Program-made: the position numbers and the translations under genes
Shown: in pieces, positions 18,430-28,331 of the stretch
Layout: the number at the start of each line of letters is the position of its first letter
Position numbering within the stretch: position 1 is the first letter of the stretch
From: Thalassotalea mangrovi
GTDB lineage: Bacteria; Pseudomonadota; Gammaproteobacteria; Enterobacterales; Alteromonadaceae
Assembly: GCF_005116735.1 (NCBI RefSeq)
Contig: NZ_SWDB01000022.1
Coordinates: 98,171 to 162,170 of the forward strand
Direction of reading: 5' to 3'
DNA: 64,000 bases
Notes under the pieces: generated by a model
The model's database searches: none
What the model saw: only the letters and a program-made list of their open reading frames with translations
Told to the model about the DNA's origin: nothing

Positions 18430-19260
18430 ATGGCAACGAAAAACGTGGAAAATTCAGCATTAAATAAGGACCAGGGAGAGATGCAGCAACAGGTGTTGCC
18501 GCTGGCGCTCGTCCATGGGGAAGCCGTGGTGGAAAAGCCGCAGGATTTGTTTATCCCCCCTGATGCGTTGGAAATAATACTCGAGGCGTTTGAAGGGCCG
18601 CTGGATTTATTATTGTATCTGATTCGCAAACAAAAATTCGATATCATCGATTTACCAATTGCTGACATCACCCACCAGTACATGGAATATGTAGAAGTGA
18701 TGAAGTCACTCAAGCTGGAACTGGCGGCGGAATACCTGGTTATGGCGGCAATACTTGCGGAGATTAAGTCGCGATTGTTGTTACCAAAAACCACGGTGGA
18801 AGATGATGAGGAAGATCCCAGGGCTGAATTGGTACGTCGTTTGCAGGAATACGAGGTGATTAAACAAGCCGCTGAAGAAATTGAACAACTGCCTCGCCTG
18901 GAACGGGATATCCATTTAACCAATGTCGATTTACCGGAAAGTTACAAACCGCGGGTGGTTGAAGTCCAGGTCGACCTACAGGATCTGATGCTGGCGATGC
19001 AAGGCGTATTAAAGCGAGCCGAAGCATTTGAACATCATCATATTCAACGTGAAAACCTGTCTACCCGGGAACGAATGAGCGAAATCTTATCGCGATTACA
19101 ATCGGCAGGATTCGTCGAGTTCAGTCAGTTATTTCAGGTACAGGAAGGGCGCTCTGGTGTCGTGGTGACATTCCTCGCGATTCTGGAGTTAATCAAGGAA
19201 TCTTTGATAGAATGTGTGCAGTCTCAGGTGTTTGGCCGCATTCAGGTCAAGGCAGTGTGA
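18430..19260 (+). CDS. scpA: Segregation and condensation protein A (kleisin)
   Basis: ScpA bridges the SMC heads and, with ScpB, helps compact and segregate the chromosome. The 276-residue protein has a variable N-terminal 35 residues. The kleisin signature follows: FEGPLDLLLYLIRKQKFDII, ITHQYMEYVE and AAEYLVMAAILAEIKSRLLL. An acidic patch (EDDEED) and the winged-helix C-terminus come last. It precedes scpB directly. Confidence 0.95.
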   Translation: MATKNVENSALNKDQGEMQQQVLPLALVHGEAVVEKPQDLFIPPDALEIILEAFEGPLDLLLYLIRKQKFDIIDLPIADITHQYMEYVEVMKSLKLELAAEYLVMAAILAEIKSRLLLPKTTVEDDEEDPRAELVRRLQEYEVIKQAAEEIEQLPRLERDIHLTNVDLPESYKPRVVEVQVDLQDLMLAMQGVLKRAEAFEHHHIQRENLSTRERMSEILSRLQSAGFVEFSQLFQVQEGRSGVVVTFLAILELIKESLIECVQSQVFGRIQVKAV

Positions 19261-19300
19261 TCATAACGCATGTTGCCATCAATTAACCTCAGGGATGATT

Positions 19301-19879
19301 ATGAGTAAAAATAAGCAATTGAAAAACCTGATTGAGTCGATGCTATTCGTGGCCGATTCGCCATTATCCATTAAGGCGATACAGACCACATTGGAAGATG
19401 ATTTGGCGTTGTCAAAAAAGCAACTTCAGGAAATCCTCTCTGAGTTGAAACAAGATTATGCCGACCGAGGAATCCACCTGGTGGAAGTGGCCAGTGGTTT
19501 TCGCTTTCAGGCAGCCAATGAACATGCCGATCAGATCGCCTTGCTTTGGAAAGAAAAAGCACCGCGCTACTCCCGGGCGATGTTGGAAACATTAGCATTG
19601 ATTGCCTATCGTCAGCCTATTACCCGAGGCGAAATTGAAGATATACGTGGCGTTTCTGTGTCTAGTTATATAATTAAAACATTGCAGGAGCGTAACTGGG
19701 TGAAAGTAGTCGGTCATAAGGAAGTTCCCGGACGTCCAGCCTTACTGGCGACAACCGATGAGTTCCTTGATTATTTTTCGCTAAAATCACTGGCAGAGTT
19801 ACCTGAGTTAATGCCAGTTTCTGAAATTAACCTGAATATTGAACAGGTTGAAGAACAGTTAGAAACCGCAGAGGCCTAG
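19301..19879 (+). CDS. scpB: Segregation and condensation protein B
   Basis: This is a winged-helix protein that binds ScpA as a dimer in the SMC-ScpAB complex. From the ATG at 19301 (AGGG at 19291-19294) the product is 192 residues. It contains IESMLFVADSPLSIKAIQ, LVEVASGFRFQ, LETLALIAYRQPITRGEIE and GRPALLATTDEFLDYF. An upstream extension of the frame overlaps scpA and is not used because homologues begin at this MSKNK-type start. rluB follows at 26 bases. Confidence 0.95.
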   Translation: MSKNKQLKNLIESMLFVADSPLSIKAIQTTLEDDLALSKKQLQEILSELKQDYADRGIHLVEVASGFRFQAANEHADQIALLWKEKAPRYSRAMLETLALIAYRQPITRGEIEDIRGVSVSSYIIKTLQERNWVKVVGHKEVPGRPALLATTDEFLDYFSLKSLAELPELMPVSEINLNIEQVEEQLETAEA

Positions 19880-19905
19880 TCAAGCCTTTGTCTTAGAGAA
19901 CATAA

Positions 19906-20760
19906 ATGTCTGAAAAATTGCAAAAAGTGCTGGCACGTGCCGGCAAAGGCTCCCGTCGTGAGATGGAGGCTATGATCAGTGCTGGCCGTGTCAGCGTTGA
20001 TGGGAAAGTCGCTTATCTGGGCGATCGTGTCGAGGGCACAGAACAGATTCGTTTAGATGGTCATCCGGTCAAAATCGTCGATGTCAAAGAACAGATTTGC
20101 CGGGTTCTGGTTTACAACAAACCAGAAGGTGAAATGTGTACCCGTAAAGACCCTGAAGGCCGTCCGACAGTCTTTGATCGTTTACCAAACATTACCGGTA
20201 GTCGCTGGATAGCGGTAGGTCGGTTAGATATTAACACATCAGGAATGCTGATTTTCACCAACGATGGTGAGTTGGCAAATCGTCTGATGCATCCGTCTCA
20301 TGAAGTTGAGCGTGAGTATGCGGTACGGGTATTTGGTGAAATTGACGAGGCCATGTTGCAGCGTCTGCGCCATGGGGTGCAACTCGAAGATGGAATGGCA
20401 AAATTCAAAAAGATTACTTACCGTGGCGGTGAGGGGCGCAATCACTGGTTCCATGTGGTGTTAACGGAAGGACGTAATCGTGAAGTGCGTCGTTTGTGGG
20501 AAAGTCAGGACGTACAAGTGTCGCGACTTATTCGTGTGCGGTACGGTGATATGACCATGGAGCGCCGGTTACCCCTCGGTGGCTGGCTTGAACTTGGTTT
20601 AAAGGATGTGAATTACTACCGTAAACTGGTGCAGCTACCACCAGAGACACAATCCAAAGTCAAAGTTGATGAGAAACGTATCGATAATACCAAAAGTCGT
20701 AAGATTCGCCGCAATGTGAAAAAACATCAACAGCGTCGCCAGACCGCCAAGAAACGCTGA
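19906..20760 (+). CDS. rluB: 23S rRNA pseudouridine(2605) synthase RluB
   Basis: This enzyme isomerises U2605 of 23S rRNA. The 284-residue protein starts with an S4 domain ([20 protein letters not shown]). The RsuA-type catalytic core has [19 protein letters not shown], which contains the catalytic aspartate. [11 protein letters not shown] and [12 protein letters not shown] follow. The basic tail ([16 protein letters not shown]) probably aids RNA binding. It ends the rnm-yciO-scpAB-rluB cluster. Confidence 0.95.
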   Translation: MSEKLQKVLARAGKGSRREMEAMISAGRVSVDGKVAYLGDRVEGTEQIRLDGHPVKIVDVKEQICRVLVYNKPEGEMCTRKDPEGRPTVFDRLPNITGSRWIAVGRLDINTSGMLIFTNDGELANRLMHPSHEVEREYAVRVFGEIDEAMLQRLRHGVQLEDGMAKFKKITYRGGEGRNHWFHVVLTEGRNREVRRLWESQDVQVSRLIRVRYGDMTMERRLPLGGWLELGLKDVNYYRKLVQLPPETQSKVKVDEKRIDNTKSRKIRRNVKKHQQRRQTAKKR

Positions 20761-20967
20761 TAATTCTCTTTTTTACTAACCATGGGTTGTCGAAACTTAT
20801 TCGGGCAACCCTGGCACCATTTCTTGCTTTTGCATACGCAAATCCAACTTTTTTAATTTTTTCATTAAGTTATAAAAAATCAGCTGAGCTCCATCCTCAG
20901 TCCCCGGAGATGTTGAGATTTCAACAATAATTTTTTGTAATATGCACTAGGACGCCCGCAAGCCTTT

Positions 20968-20976
20968 TGCTACAAT
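20968..20976 (+). promoter_or_regulatory. Candidate extended -10 of the ppiD promoter
   Basis: TGCTACAAT matches an extended -10 (TGn plus TATAAT-like) 42 bases before the ppiD ATG. No good -35 is seen. Confidence 0.35.
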
Positions 20977-21018
20977 CGGGCGATAAATTTTTAAGGTCCT
21001 GTTTAAAAAGAGACACTC

Positions 21019-22935
21019 ATGTTAGAAAAAATTAGAGAAGGCTCAAAGGGAGTTACTGCCAAAGTTATACTTGGTCTCGTGATCGCTACCTTTATTTTTG
21101 CCGGTGTAGGAACATATACCAATCAAGTTGATACCTCTGTTGCTAAAGTCAATGGTGAGGAAATCAGCCAGCAGGCTTTCCAGGAAGCCTACCGTCAGCA
21201 GCGTAACCGACTGCAGAGCCAGTTTGGTGAGATGTTTGCAACATTAGAGTCAAACGATGCATACATGGCTAATTTACGCGAGAGCGTACTTGAGCAACTG
21301 ATCAACGAAGAGTTGCTTGACCAAAATGCCGTGTCTCTGGACATGCGCATTGGCGCCGAGCAAATCAAACAAACGATTTTGCAAATGCCTGAATTCCAAC
21401 TGGATGGCAAGTTTGATAATGGTCGCTTCCAGGCCCTGATTCAACAGGCTGGCTTTTATGATGCATCTTCGTTCAGCCGTTATCTGAGCGAAACCATGCT
21501 ACGTCAGCAACTTGCACAGAGCATCAGCGCTACTGAATTTAGTCTGCCATACCAGCAGGAAATGGCGATTAAATTGAATAACCAGACTCGTGACGTCCGC
21601 TACGCCATTCTGTCAACCGAAGGATTCAAGTCTGATATCCAGGTTAGTGCAGAAGAAGTGGAAGAATATTACCAGGCGAATCAGGCTCGTTTTGCGACAC
21701 CAGAAATGGTAAAGCTTGACTATGTCGATTTAAACCTGGCTGATTTACTTGACGATATTTCCGTGACTGAGCAACAGGCACAGGAATTCTACGAGCAAAA
21801 TACGAATTCATATACAAAAGCCGAACGCCGTCGCGCAGCGCATATCCTGTTTGAATTTGGTGACGACAAATCTGCCGCGAAAAAGCAGGCTGAAGAGGTA
21901 CTTGCCAAAGCGAAAGCCGGTGAAGACTTTGCTGAGTTAGCGAAACAATACTCTGCTGATACGTTCAGTGCTGAAAATGGTGGTGATCTTGATTGGTACA
22001 CGCCAGGTTCAATGGATGAAGCGGTGATGGATGAAGCGTTATTCAGCGTGTCTGAAGATGCACCAGTAGCTGACCTGGTTGAGACCGATTATGGTTTCCA
22101 TGTGATTAAAATGACAGGTTTCGAAGCCGAGCAGGTAAAAACCTTTGCTGAGGTGAAAGACGAAATTCTGGCGTCGCTAAAAAATGACCAGGCACTGGAA
22201 CGCTTTTACGAGCAACAGTCAACCATGGAGCAGTTAAGCTTTGAAGTAGCAAACTCCCTGGATGACGTGGCAGCGGCATTAAATACAACCGTTAAAACCA
22301 CTGACTGGCTGACTCGTGCCGGTAACCCGGAACCATTCAACAATGTCAGCATTCTAGATGCAGCATTTTCAAATGAGTTGATGGAAGAGGGGTTAAATTC
22401 GGAAGTTATCGAAGTGACTCCTGAGCAGTTGTCTGTGGTTGTCCGGGTAGCTGATTACAAAGCCGCTGATACTAAACCTCTCGCGGATGTTAAAGATGAA
22501 ATTAGCGACATCTTAATTCAGCAAAAAGCGACTGAAATTGCGCGTAGCAAAACGGATAACCTGATTGAACAACTACAGGCCGGAGAAAATGTTGATGCCG
22601 GATTAACTGAGTTGGGCACGGAATTTGTCGAGCATGCAGCGTTGACCCGTCGTGATGCGACCGTCGAAGGCGCGATTGTACAAACCGCATTTAGCCTTCC
22701 ACAGCCAACTGCAGATGCTTTATCGGTAAGTAGTGTTGAGCTGGCGAATGGCGATTACGCGCTTATCCACCTTGTAGCAGTAAACGAAGGTGTTGCCGGT
22801 GAACAAGATGCCACCGTTGCTGAACAACAGCAACGCATGTTGGCACAATCGGCATTTGCTGCTTATCTTGAGCAGTTAAAAGCCAACGCGGAAGTGGTAA
22901 AAACCCTGTCTAAGGCAGACGCACCGCTATATTAA
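21019..22935 (+). CDS. ppiD: Periplasmic folding chaperone PpiD, SurA-N and parvulin domains
   Basis: This inner-membrane-anchored periplasmic chaperone sits near the Sec translocon and helps outer-membrane and secreted proteins emerge. The 638 residues comprise a short cytoplasmic start, one membrane helix (about 15-35, GLVIATFIFAGVGTYTNQVD) and a SurA-like N-domain (VNGEEISQQAFQEAYRQQ). One parvulin domain begins with AHILFEF near residue 274 and ends at DYGFHVIKMTGFE. A C-terminal lobe follows. Length matches E. coli PpiD (623). A terminator follows. Confidence 0.95.
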   Translation: MLEKIREGSKGVTAKVILGLVIATFIFAGVGTYTNQVDTSVAKVNGEEISQQAFQEAYRQQRNRLQSQFGEMFATLESNDAYMANLRESVLEQLINEELLDQNAVSLDMRIGAEQIKQTILQMPEFQLDGKFDNGRFQALIQQAGFYDASSFSRYLSETMLRQQLAQSISATEFSLPYQQEMAIKLNNQTRDVRYAILSTEGFKSDIQVSAEEVEEYYQANQARFATPEMVKLDYVDLNLADLLDDISVTEQQAQEFYEQNTNSYTKAERRRAAHILFEFGDDKSAAKKQAEEVLAKAKAGEDFAELAKQYSADTFSAENGGDLDWYTPGSMDEAVMDEALFSVSEDAPVADLVETDYGFHVIKMTGFEAEQVKTFAEVKDEILASLKNDQALERFYEQQSTMEQLSFEVANSLDDVAAALNTTVKTTDWLTRAGNPEPFNNVSILDAAFSNELMEEGLNSEVIEVTPEQLSVVVRVADYKAADTKPLADVKDEISDILIQQKATEIARSKTDNLIEQLQAGENVDAGLTELGTEFVEHAALTRRDATVEGAIVQTAFSLPQPTADALSVSSVELANGDYALIHLVAVNEGVAGEQDATVAEQQQRMLAQSAFAAYLEQLKANAEVVKTLSKADAPLY

Positions 22936-22958
22936 TCCGGTATTGTCCTGTTAGCAGA

Positions 22959-22986
22959 AAGGTCGCATTAGCGGCCTTTTTTTTAC
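22959..22986 (+). terminator. Intrinsic terminator of ppiD
   Basis: AAAGGTCGC and GCGGCCTTT pair (one G-U) around ATTA, followed by a T-run. It starts 24 bases after the ppiD stop. Confidence 0.85.
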
Positions 22987-23117
22987 TCTGAATGTGCGAT
23001 TAATCGGGATTAATAGCGGATAACCATTTGTCAAAATTGGTATTTTCGAATTTGTACTATACTTCCCGGGTAGAAAATTAATCGCAGTTTTCATAATCCG
23101 AAGTATGGAGTTGTAAT

Positions 23118-23813
23118 ATGAAATTGATTAACGTTTTCAGGAGTGCGTTGTTAATGCTGCTGCTTCTGTGCAGCTCCAGCACGTTTGCAGAACTGGTGCA
23201 ACTCGTTGATTTCAAGAAACTAGCCAATCAGCGTTCGATTAACACCAGCATGCAAAGCTTCTCCATCCCTCTTGATATCCTTGAGCCTGGCCTGGCAATT
23301 AATATTGATAACCCGGCAAATATTTCCTCTTTGCTAGACCCTGCTAATGGATTACTGGTATGTCGCGGTAACCGTGCCTGTGGTGCCGACCCTGACGATA
23401 TACTTGGTATTGGTGAATTCTTACAGTTTACCTTTACCTACCAGGGAGAAATGCTTGATCTCGGTGAATTTGACTACCAGGTAATTCAGTCCGATTCTGC
23501 GGGCACCCTGTTCATTACCAGTTCTAATGCAAATATCAACTCGTTCGGCATTGAGACTTACCTGGAAATACATTTTGATTATTCTGGAGCCAGCCGTGCC
23601 GGAGAACTGTTTATTACTTCAATTTATACCCGTATTCCCGATCAAAACGGTGGCGACCTGACTGACCCTGGCGGCGGTTCAGGTGGTGGTTCAGGTGGTG
23701 GAAGTGGTCCGGATGAGGTGGATCCTCCCTCGCAACAGGTACCCGAACCCTCAGGCCTGTTTCTGTTAGCAAGTGGCATAATATTGATTTTGCTTCGCCG
23801 TCAGCGCGACTGA
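23118..23813 (+). CDS. Secreted PEP-CTERM protein with a Gly-Ser linker
   Basis: This 231-residue exported protein is of unknown function. It has a clear signal peptide (about residues 1-24, ending STFA) and a beta-rich middle with two cysteines (LVCRGNRACG). A flexible GGGSGGGSGGGSG spacer follows near residue 186. The C-terminal tripartite tail is PEP-CTERM type: VPEPSGLF, a hydrophobic segment, then RRQRD. Such tails are recognised by exosortase/PEP-CTERM systems associated with exopolysaccharide loci; no exosortase gene is in this window. It stands alone, with a terminator before it and a convergent LysR gene after. Confidence 0.75.
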   Translation: MKLINVFRSALLMLLLLCSSSTFAELVQLVDFKKLANQRSINTSMQSFSIPLDILEPGLAINIDNPANISSLLDPANGLLVCRGNRACGADPDDILGIGEFLQFTFTYQGEMLDLGEFDYQVIQSDSAGTLFITSSNANINSFGIETYLEIHFDYSGASRAGELFITSIYTRIPDQNGGDLTDPGGGSGGGSGGGSGPDEVDPPSQQVPEPSGLFLLASGIILILLRRQRD

Positions 23814-23835
23814 GCTGAGTTGCGATAAGGAATTA

Positions 23836-24771
23836 TCAGACGAGTCTGGCTGCTTCAATCACTTGTTGCCGCAACCAGATATGGCTGGGTTCGTGATGGA
23901 TCAGCGGACTCCAGATCATTTTCAGTTCAATATCGGGAATTGCAAACGGTGGCGGTTGAACCCGATAACTCGCCTGCGAAGTATGAATGGTTGTGGCCTT
24001 ACTCGGCAAAGTCGCTAGCAGGTGATCATCGTGAGCAAGTTGCATCGCAACCTGATAATTTCGCGTAAACAGCTTGATGTTGCGCTTTTTGCCGATTTTA
24101 GCCAGGGCTTCATCGACCCAGCCAAGCTTTTGCACGTCTTTCGGATTCATACCGACACCTACGCCAAATCCGGTTTTCGACACCCAGACATGCTGGGCCT
24201 GTAAATAGTTTTTCAGAGTTAGCGGGTTGGCTAAATGATTATCGCTATGAGTGATGCAGGAAAAGCTGTCTTGCCATAACACCTTTTGATGAAAAGACTG
24301 GGGTAATTTCTCGAAGTGATTAATGGCCATATCAATTTTGCCATTTTCTACATCAACAAAATCCACATCACTGGGCGTCATTATATCTAAGGTAATGCCT
24401 GGAGCCTGTTCATTTAATCGATGCAGCAGCGAAGGGAGTAAGGCGGAAGCCGCGTAATCACTGGCCATAATTCGAAACAGGCGGTGACTCGCCGTCGGAT
24501 TGAAACTATCAACTTTTTGCAGGGCATCGGTTAAATCGAGGAGGATTTTTCGTAATTTGGGTGCCAGCTTCCTGGCCTTTTCGGTGGGCTGCATGCCCTC
24601 AGACGTTCTGACCAGAACCGGATCATTGAGTAACTGCCGCAGTCGCTTCAGGTTACTGCTCATGGCCGGTTGGGTCATATTTAACTGTGCTGCTGCGCGA
24701 CTGACATTTTTTTCCCGAAGCAGCACATCAAAGGCAACGAGTAGATTTAGATCGATATTTGCTAAATTCAT
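23836..24771 (-). CDS. LysR-family transcriptional regulator
   Basis: The 311-residue regulator has an N-terminal winged helix-turn-helix (residues 6-65: LLVAFDVLLREKNVSRAAAQ, then PAMSSNLKRLRQLLNDPVLV). A substrate-binding domain begins near residue 95 (LFRIMASDYAASALLPSLL). The opening NIDLNLLVAFDVLL and the spacing are of the NodD/NahR-like branch. The target and inducer cannot be read from the sequence. It directly precedes the DUF481-type gene downstream of whose stop it starts (30 bases), so the two may be linked. Confidence 0.9.
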   Translation of the reverse strand: MNLANIDLNLLVAFDVLLREKNVSRAAAQLNMTQPAMSSNLKRLRQLLNDPVLVRTSEGMQPTEKARKLAPKLRKILLDLTDALQKVDSFNPTASHRLFRIMASDYAASALLPSLLHRLNEQAPGITLDIMTPSDVDFVDVENGKIDMAINHFEKLPQSFHQKVLWQDSFSCITHSDNHLANPLTLKNYLQAQHVWVSKTGFGVGVGMNPKDVQKLGWVDEALAKIGKKRNIKLFTRNYQVAMQLAHDDHLLATLPSKATTIHTSQASYRVQPPPFAIPDIELKMIWSPLIHHEPSHIWLRQQVIEAARLV

Positions 24772-24800
24772 CTCACCTGCCTGGATTCCAATAACGTTGC

Positions 24801-25700
24801 TTAAATACTATATACCAAAGTCAGTGAGGTTTCGGTACGGGTCTTTTTAATATTTCCCTGTACTTTCGAGTTGTAATCGACGGTAAAAGCAAATTTCAAT
24901 GCCAGTGACCCAATCAGGTCGGTGGTAAAAGCAGTAATGGATTTATATTTACTGCTCTCGTCAGCCTTCGGTGCCAATTCCGCACTGACAATCTGTTTAA
25001 ACAGAATGGTTTCAAACACCGAAGTTTCGTAGGTTGCCGCGGTACGGACAATAAATGCTTTTTCAGTGCGGTTGTTTTCGGTAGCCGTCTCACTGATTTC
25101 ATCAATCTTGTAACCAGGTCCGATTTCCGCATCGAAATAAGAGATATCGTCTTCATACCAGCGACGACCCCAACCGGCCGCGACGGAACTTTGGTATTCG
25201 TAGCCGTTAAAGCGGTCATCTTCATAGGACGCGAAACCGAATCCATAATTTTTACCACCTCTCTCAAAGGTGTAGTTACTTTGCAGGTTGGTTGACCATT
25301 TTTGATCTGTGGTGCGATATTCTTCCGTCTGGGTTAGTTGGTCAAACTGCTTGGTCTTACGGATAAACATATCGACACGAACATTGGTTCTTAGCTTGCC
25401 GCGCTCGTGATCAAGGTCGATGCCGGTTTTGGCAAACGCAGAATTGGTAGCATCGGTCTTAAAGAAAGCTCCTACCTCAAATGCCCCGGAATAGGACGAC
25501 GGAATATTATTACACTCAGGTAAGGCAATATATTGTTCAGGTGGTATCTCGTCGGTGAAGTTATAACAGGTTGGCTCTTTTTCATCGTAAAGTGCTTTGA
25601 CCAGCGCCTCATTTGCTTCGGAGATGGAATCTTGATCTTGTGCAGCAATGACCGGTAAAGACAGGGCGCAAAGGCCAATAATGGAAATGATTTTATGCAT
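24801..25700 (-). CDS. DUF481-type outer-membrane beta-barrel protein
   Basis: The 299-residue protein has a signal peptide (IISIIGLCALSLPVIAA) and alternating beta strands ending in LVYSI, an outer-membrane pattern. KWSTNLQSNYTFERGGKNYG, FGFASYEDDRFNGYEYQSSV and GPGYKIDE match the DUF481/YdiY family of salt-induced outer-membrane proteins. Two cysteines near residues 45 and 63 may form a disulphide. Function is not established. A CTGGTG/CACCAG hairpin stands immediately upstream of its ribosome-binding site. Confidence 0.8.
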   Translation of the reverse strand: MHKIISIIGLCALSLPVIAAQDQDSISEANEALVKALYDEKEPTCYNFTDEIPPEQYIALPECNNIPSSYSGAFEVGAFFKTDATNSAFAKTGIDLDHERGKLRTNVRVDMFIRKTKQFDQLTQTEEYRTTDQKWSTNLQSNYTFERGGKNYGFGFASYEDDRFNGYEYQSSVAAGWGRRWYEDDISYFDAEIGPGYKIDEISETATENNRTEKAFIVRTAATYETSVFETILFKQIVSAELAPKADESSKYKSITAFTTDLIGSLALKFAFTVDYNSKVQGNIKKTRTETSLTLVYSI

Positions 25701-25707
25701 AGCCTCT

Positions 25708-25725
25708 CTGGTGGCTTATCACCAG
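25708..25725. other. Hairpin next to the DUF481 gene start
   Basis: CTGGTG (25708-25713) and CACCAG (25720-25725) pair around GCTTAT. They adjoin the AGAGAGG ribosome-binding site of the minus-strand gene starting at 25700, so the hairpin could affect initiation. Confidence 0.35.
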
Positions 25726-25933
25726 CCTTATTGTTATTAGTGGGGATGCGTCATTATATCGACAAATCTGCGGCTATGGCTAGGCCTTGTTGGCCATTCA
25801 TGAGTGAAATTTGTGCAATTAAATGTGAAGTTGCAATTCTTACAGAGATTGGTGAATCGATGTCGTCTGGACAGGGAATGAGAATTGGGGAAAGGCCAGT
25901 AGCTTAGCCACCGGCCCCGGGGAGACGTAATCG

Positions 25934-26998
25934 TTATTTGATTAACGCATCAAGTTCGCCGTTGGCATATTTCATTGCCATATCGTCGAGCGAAATCGCT
26001 TTGATTTTGCTGGCCTGACCGGCAGTGTTGAATGCTTCGTAACGGGCTTTACAGATTTCGTACATCGCCTGAGTGCTAACCGCAAGATACTTACGAGGAT
26101 CAAACTCACTCGGGTTTTCAGCCATAAAACGACGAATCGCACCGGTAGATGCCAGGCGTAAATCCGTATCTATGTTTACTTTACGCACACCATTCTTGAT
26201 ACCTTCCTGAATCTGCTCGACCGGAACGCCATAAGTTTCCGGGATAGCACCACCGAACTCATTGATTACCGCTAGCCAATCCTGAGGCACTGAAGAAGAA
26301 CCGTGCATCACCAGGTGAGTGTTTGGGATTCGGCGATTGATTTCTTTAATGCGATCAATGGCCAGGATGTCACCTGTTGGTGGACGAGTGAATTTATAAG
26401 CACCATGTGATGTACCACAGGCAATCGCCAGGGCATCAACCTGAGTTTTAGCTACAAAATCGGCAGCCTCTTCCGGGTCAGTAAGAAGCTGTTCATGGCT
26501 GAGAACACCTTCAGCGCCGACACCGTCTTCTTCGCCAGCCATACCAGTTTCTAATGAACCCAGGCAACCTAATTCACCTTCAACACTCACGCCACAGGCA
26601 TGTGCCATTGCTACCGCTTGTTGAGTAACTTTAAGGTTGTACTCATAGCTTGATGGTGTTTTACCATCTTCCATCAGCGAGCCGTCCATCATCACCGATG
26701 AAAAACCCAATTGAATAGAGCGCTGACACACCGCTGGAGAGGTACCGTGATCCTGGTGCATAACCACAGGAATGTCAGGAAACTCCTCAATAGCTGCCTG
26801 GATTAAGTGGCGCAAAAATGGTGCGCCTGCATATTTTCGGGCACCTGCGGATGCCTGTAAAATAGCCGGGCTGTTGGTGGCCTGCGCCGCCATCATAATC
26901 GCACGTACCTGTTCCAGGTTATTGACGTTAAAAGCGGGGATACCGTAATCATGCTCGGCCGCATGATCCAGCATTTGTCGCATGGAAATTAAAGGCAT
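25934..26998 (-). CDS. fba: Class II fructose-bisphosphate aldolase
   Basis: This zinc-dependent aldolase splits fructose 1,6-bisphosphate in glycolysis and runs in reverse in gluconeogenesis. From the ATG at 26998 (AGGAG 7 bases upstream) it has 354 residues. Zinc and substrate motifs are [47 protein letters not shown] and [13 protein letters not shown]. The sequence belongs to the long class II form also found in autotrophs. An 11-codon upstream extension of the frame is not used. It is the last gene of epd-pgk-fba. Confidence 0.97.
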   Translation of the reverse strand: MPLISMRQMLDHAAEHDYGIPAFNVNNLEQVRAIMMAAQATNSPAILQASAGARKYAGAPFLRHLIQAAIEEFPDIPVVMHQDHGTSPAVCQRSIQLGFSSVMMDGSLMEDGKTPSSYEYNLKVTQQAVAMAHACGVSVEGELGCLGSLETGMAGEEDGVGAEGVLSHEQLLTDPEEAADFVAKTQVDALAIACGTSHGAYKFTRPPTGDILAIDRIKEINRRIPNTHLVMHGSSSVPQDWLAVINEFGGAIPETYGVPVEQIQEGIKNGVRKVNIDTDLRLASTGAIRRFMAENPSEFDPRKYLAVSTQAMYEICKARYEAFNTAGQASKIKAISLDDMAMKYANGELDALIK

Positions 26999-27085
26999 AG
27001 AAATTCTCCTGCAATAATAATGGGACAACACCGTTGTCCCGGTTGTTCTTTTGTTTTCGCGAGTTACTGTTTTAGCGCTTTATTA

Positions 27086-28267
27086 TTATTTTTGTGAAGC
27101 GCGTTGTTCTAATATGGCGACGGCGGGTAACTTCTTCCCTTCCAGAAATTCAAGAAAGGCGCCACCACCGGTCGAAATGTAAGAAATTTTATCGGCAATG
27201 CCATACTTATCGACGGCAGCCAGGGTATCGCCGCCACCGGCAATAGAAAATGCGTTGGAATTGGCAATCGCATTGGCAACGATTTCTGTGCCATTGCCAA
27301 ACTGATCAAATTCAAACACGCCGACCGGGCCATTCCAGACAATGGTGCCAGCGTTTTCTAGAATCTTAGCTAAAGTATTGGCCGAATCCGGACCAATATC
27401 AAAAATCATGTCCTGGTCGCTGACGTCCCCGACCGGCTTAGTGGTCGCTGTCGCATTCTCTGAAAATTCATTACCGACAACCACATCGGTAGGGATTGGA
27501 ATATCACCGCCAGACTGTTGGGCACTAGTGCGCAGGCGTTGCGCTTCGTCGATTAAGTCCGCCTCATAAAGAGACTTACCAACGGTATGGCCTTGGGCAG
27601 CGATAAATGTATTAGCGATACCGCCGCCAACAATGAGTTGATCTACGACACCGGAAAGGGATTCAAGTACCGTCAATTTAGTCGATACTTTCGAACCACC
27701 GACGATAGCGACCATCGGTCGCGCCGGGTTATCCATCGCCTGAGCCAGTGCGGACAATTCATTCGCTAATAGTGGTCCTGCACACGCAACCGGAGCATAC
27801 TCTGCTACACCATAGGTACTTGCCTGGGCGCGATGGGCGGTACCAAACGCATCCATGACGAATACATCACACAAAGCTGCCAGTTGTTTTGCCAGTTGTG
27901 GATCGTTTTTCTTTTCACCGACATTGAAACGTACGTTTTCAAACAACAGTACTTCGTCTTGCTTACTCTCTACACCATCGAGGTAATCGCGAACCAGACG
28001 AACCGGTGTGTTTAATGCGGCCTGCAGATAATCAGCCACTGGTTGCAATGAAAACTTATCGTCAAACTCACCTTCGACAGGTCGACCCAGGTGCGACATT
28101 ACCATAACCTGAGCGCCTTGTTGCAATGCCAGTTTGATGGTTGGTAATGCAGCCTTCAGGCGGGCATCAGACGTGATTTTTCCATCTTTTACTGGCACGT
28201 TTAAATCTTCACGGATAAGCACCCGTTGGTTCGCTAGGTCAAGTTCAGTCATTTTGATGACAGACAT
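27086..28267 (-). CDS. pgk: Phosphoglycerate kinase
   Basis: This enzyme transfers phosphate between 1,3-bisphosphoglycerate and ADP. The 393-residue protein shows [20 protein letters not shown] (substrate loop), [27 protein letters not shown] and [17 protein letters not shown]. The [20 protein letters not shown] ending matches the family. Length is normal. It lies 64 bases after epd and 87 before fba. Confidence 0.98.
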   Translation of the reverse strand: MSVIKMTELDLANQRVLIREDLNVPVKDGKITSDARLKAALPTIKLALQQGAQVMVMSHLGRPVEGEFDDKFSLQPVADYLQAALNTPVRLVRDYLDGVESKQDEVLLFENVRFNVGEKKNDPQLAKQLAALCDVFVMDAFGTAHRAQASTYGVAEYAPVACAGPLLANELSALAQAMDNPARPMVAIVGGSKVSTKLTVLESLSGVVDQLIVGGGIANTFIAAQGHTVGKSLYEADLIDEAQRLRTSAQQSGGDIPIPTDVVVGNEFSENATATTKPVGDVSDQDMIFDIGPDSANTLAKILENAGTIVWNGPVGVFEFDQFGNGTEIVANAIANSNAFSIAGGGDTLAAVDKYGIADKISYISTGGGAFLEFLEGKKLPAVAILEQRASQK

Positions 28268-28331
28268 GAGTTTTCTCCATTAAGCTACAAAATTCTTATT
28301 GATGCCGCGGCCCCTGATATCTCATATAGGG

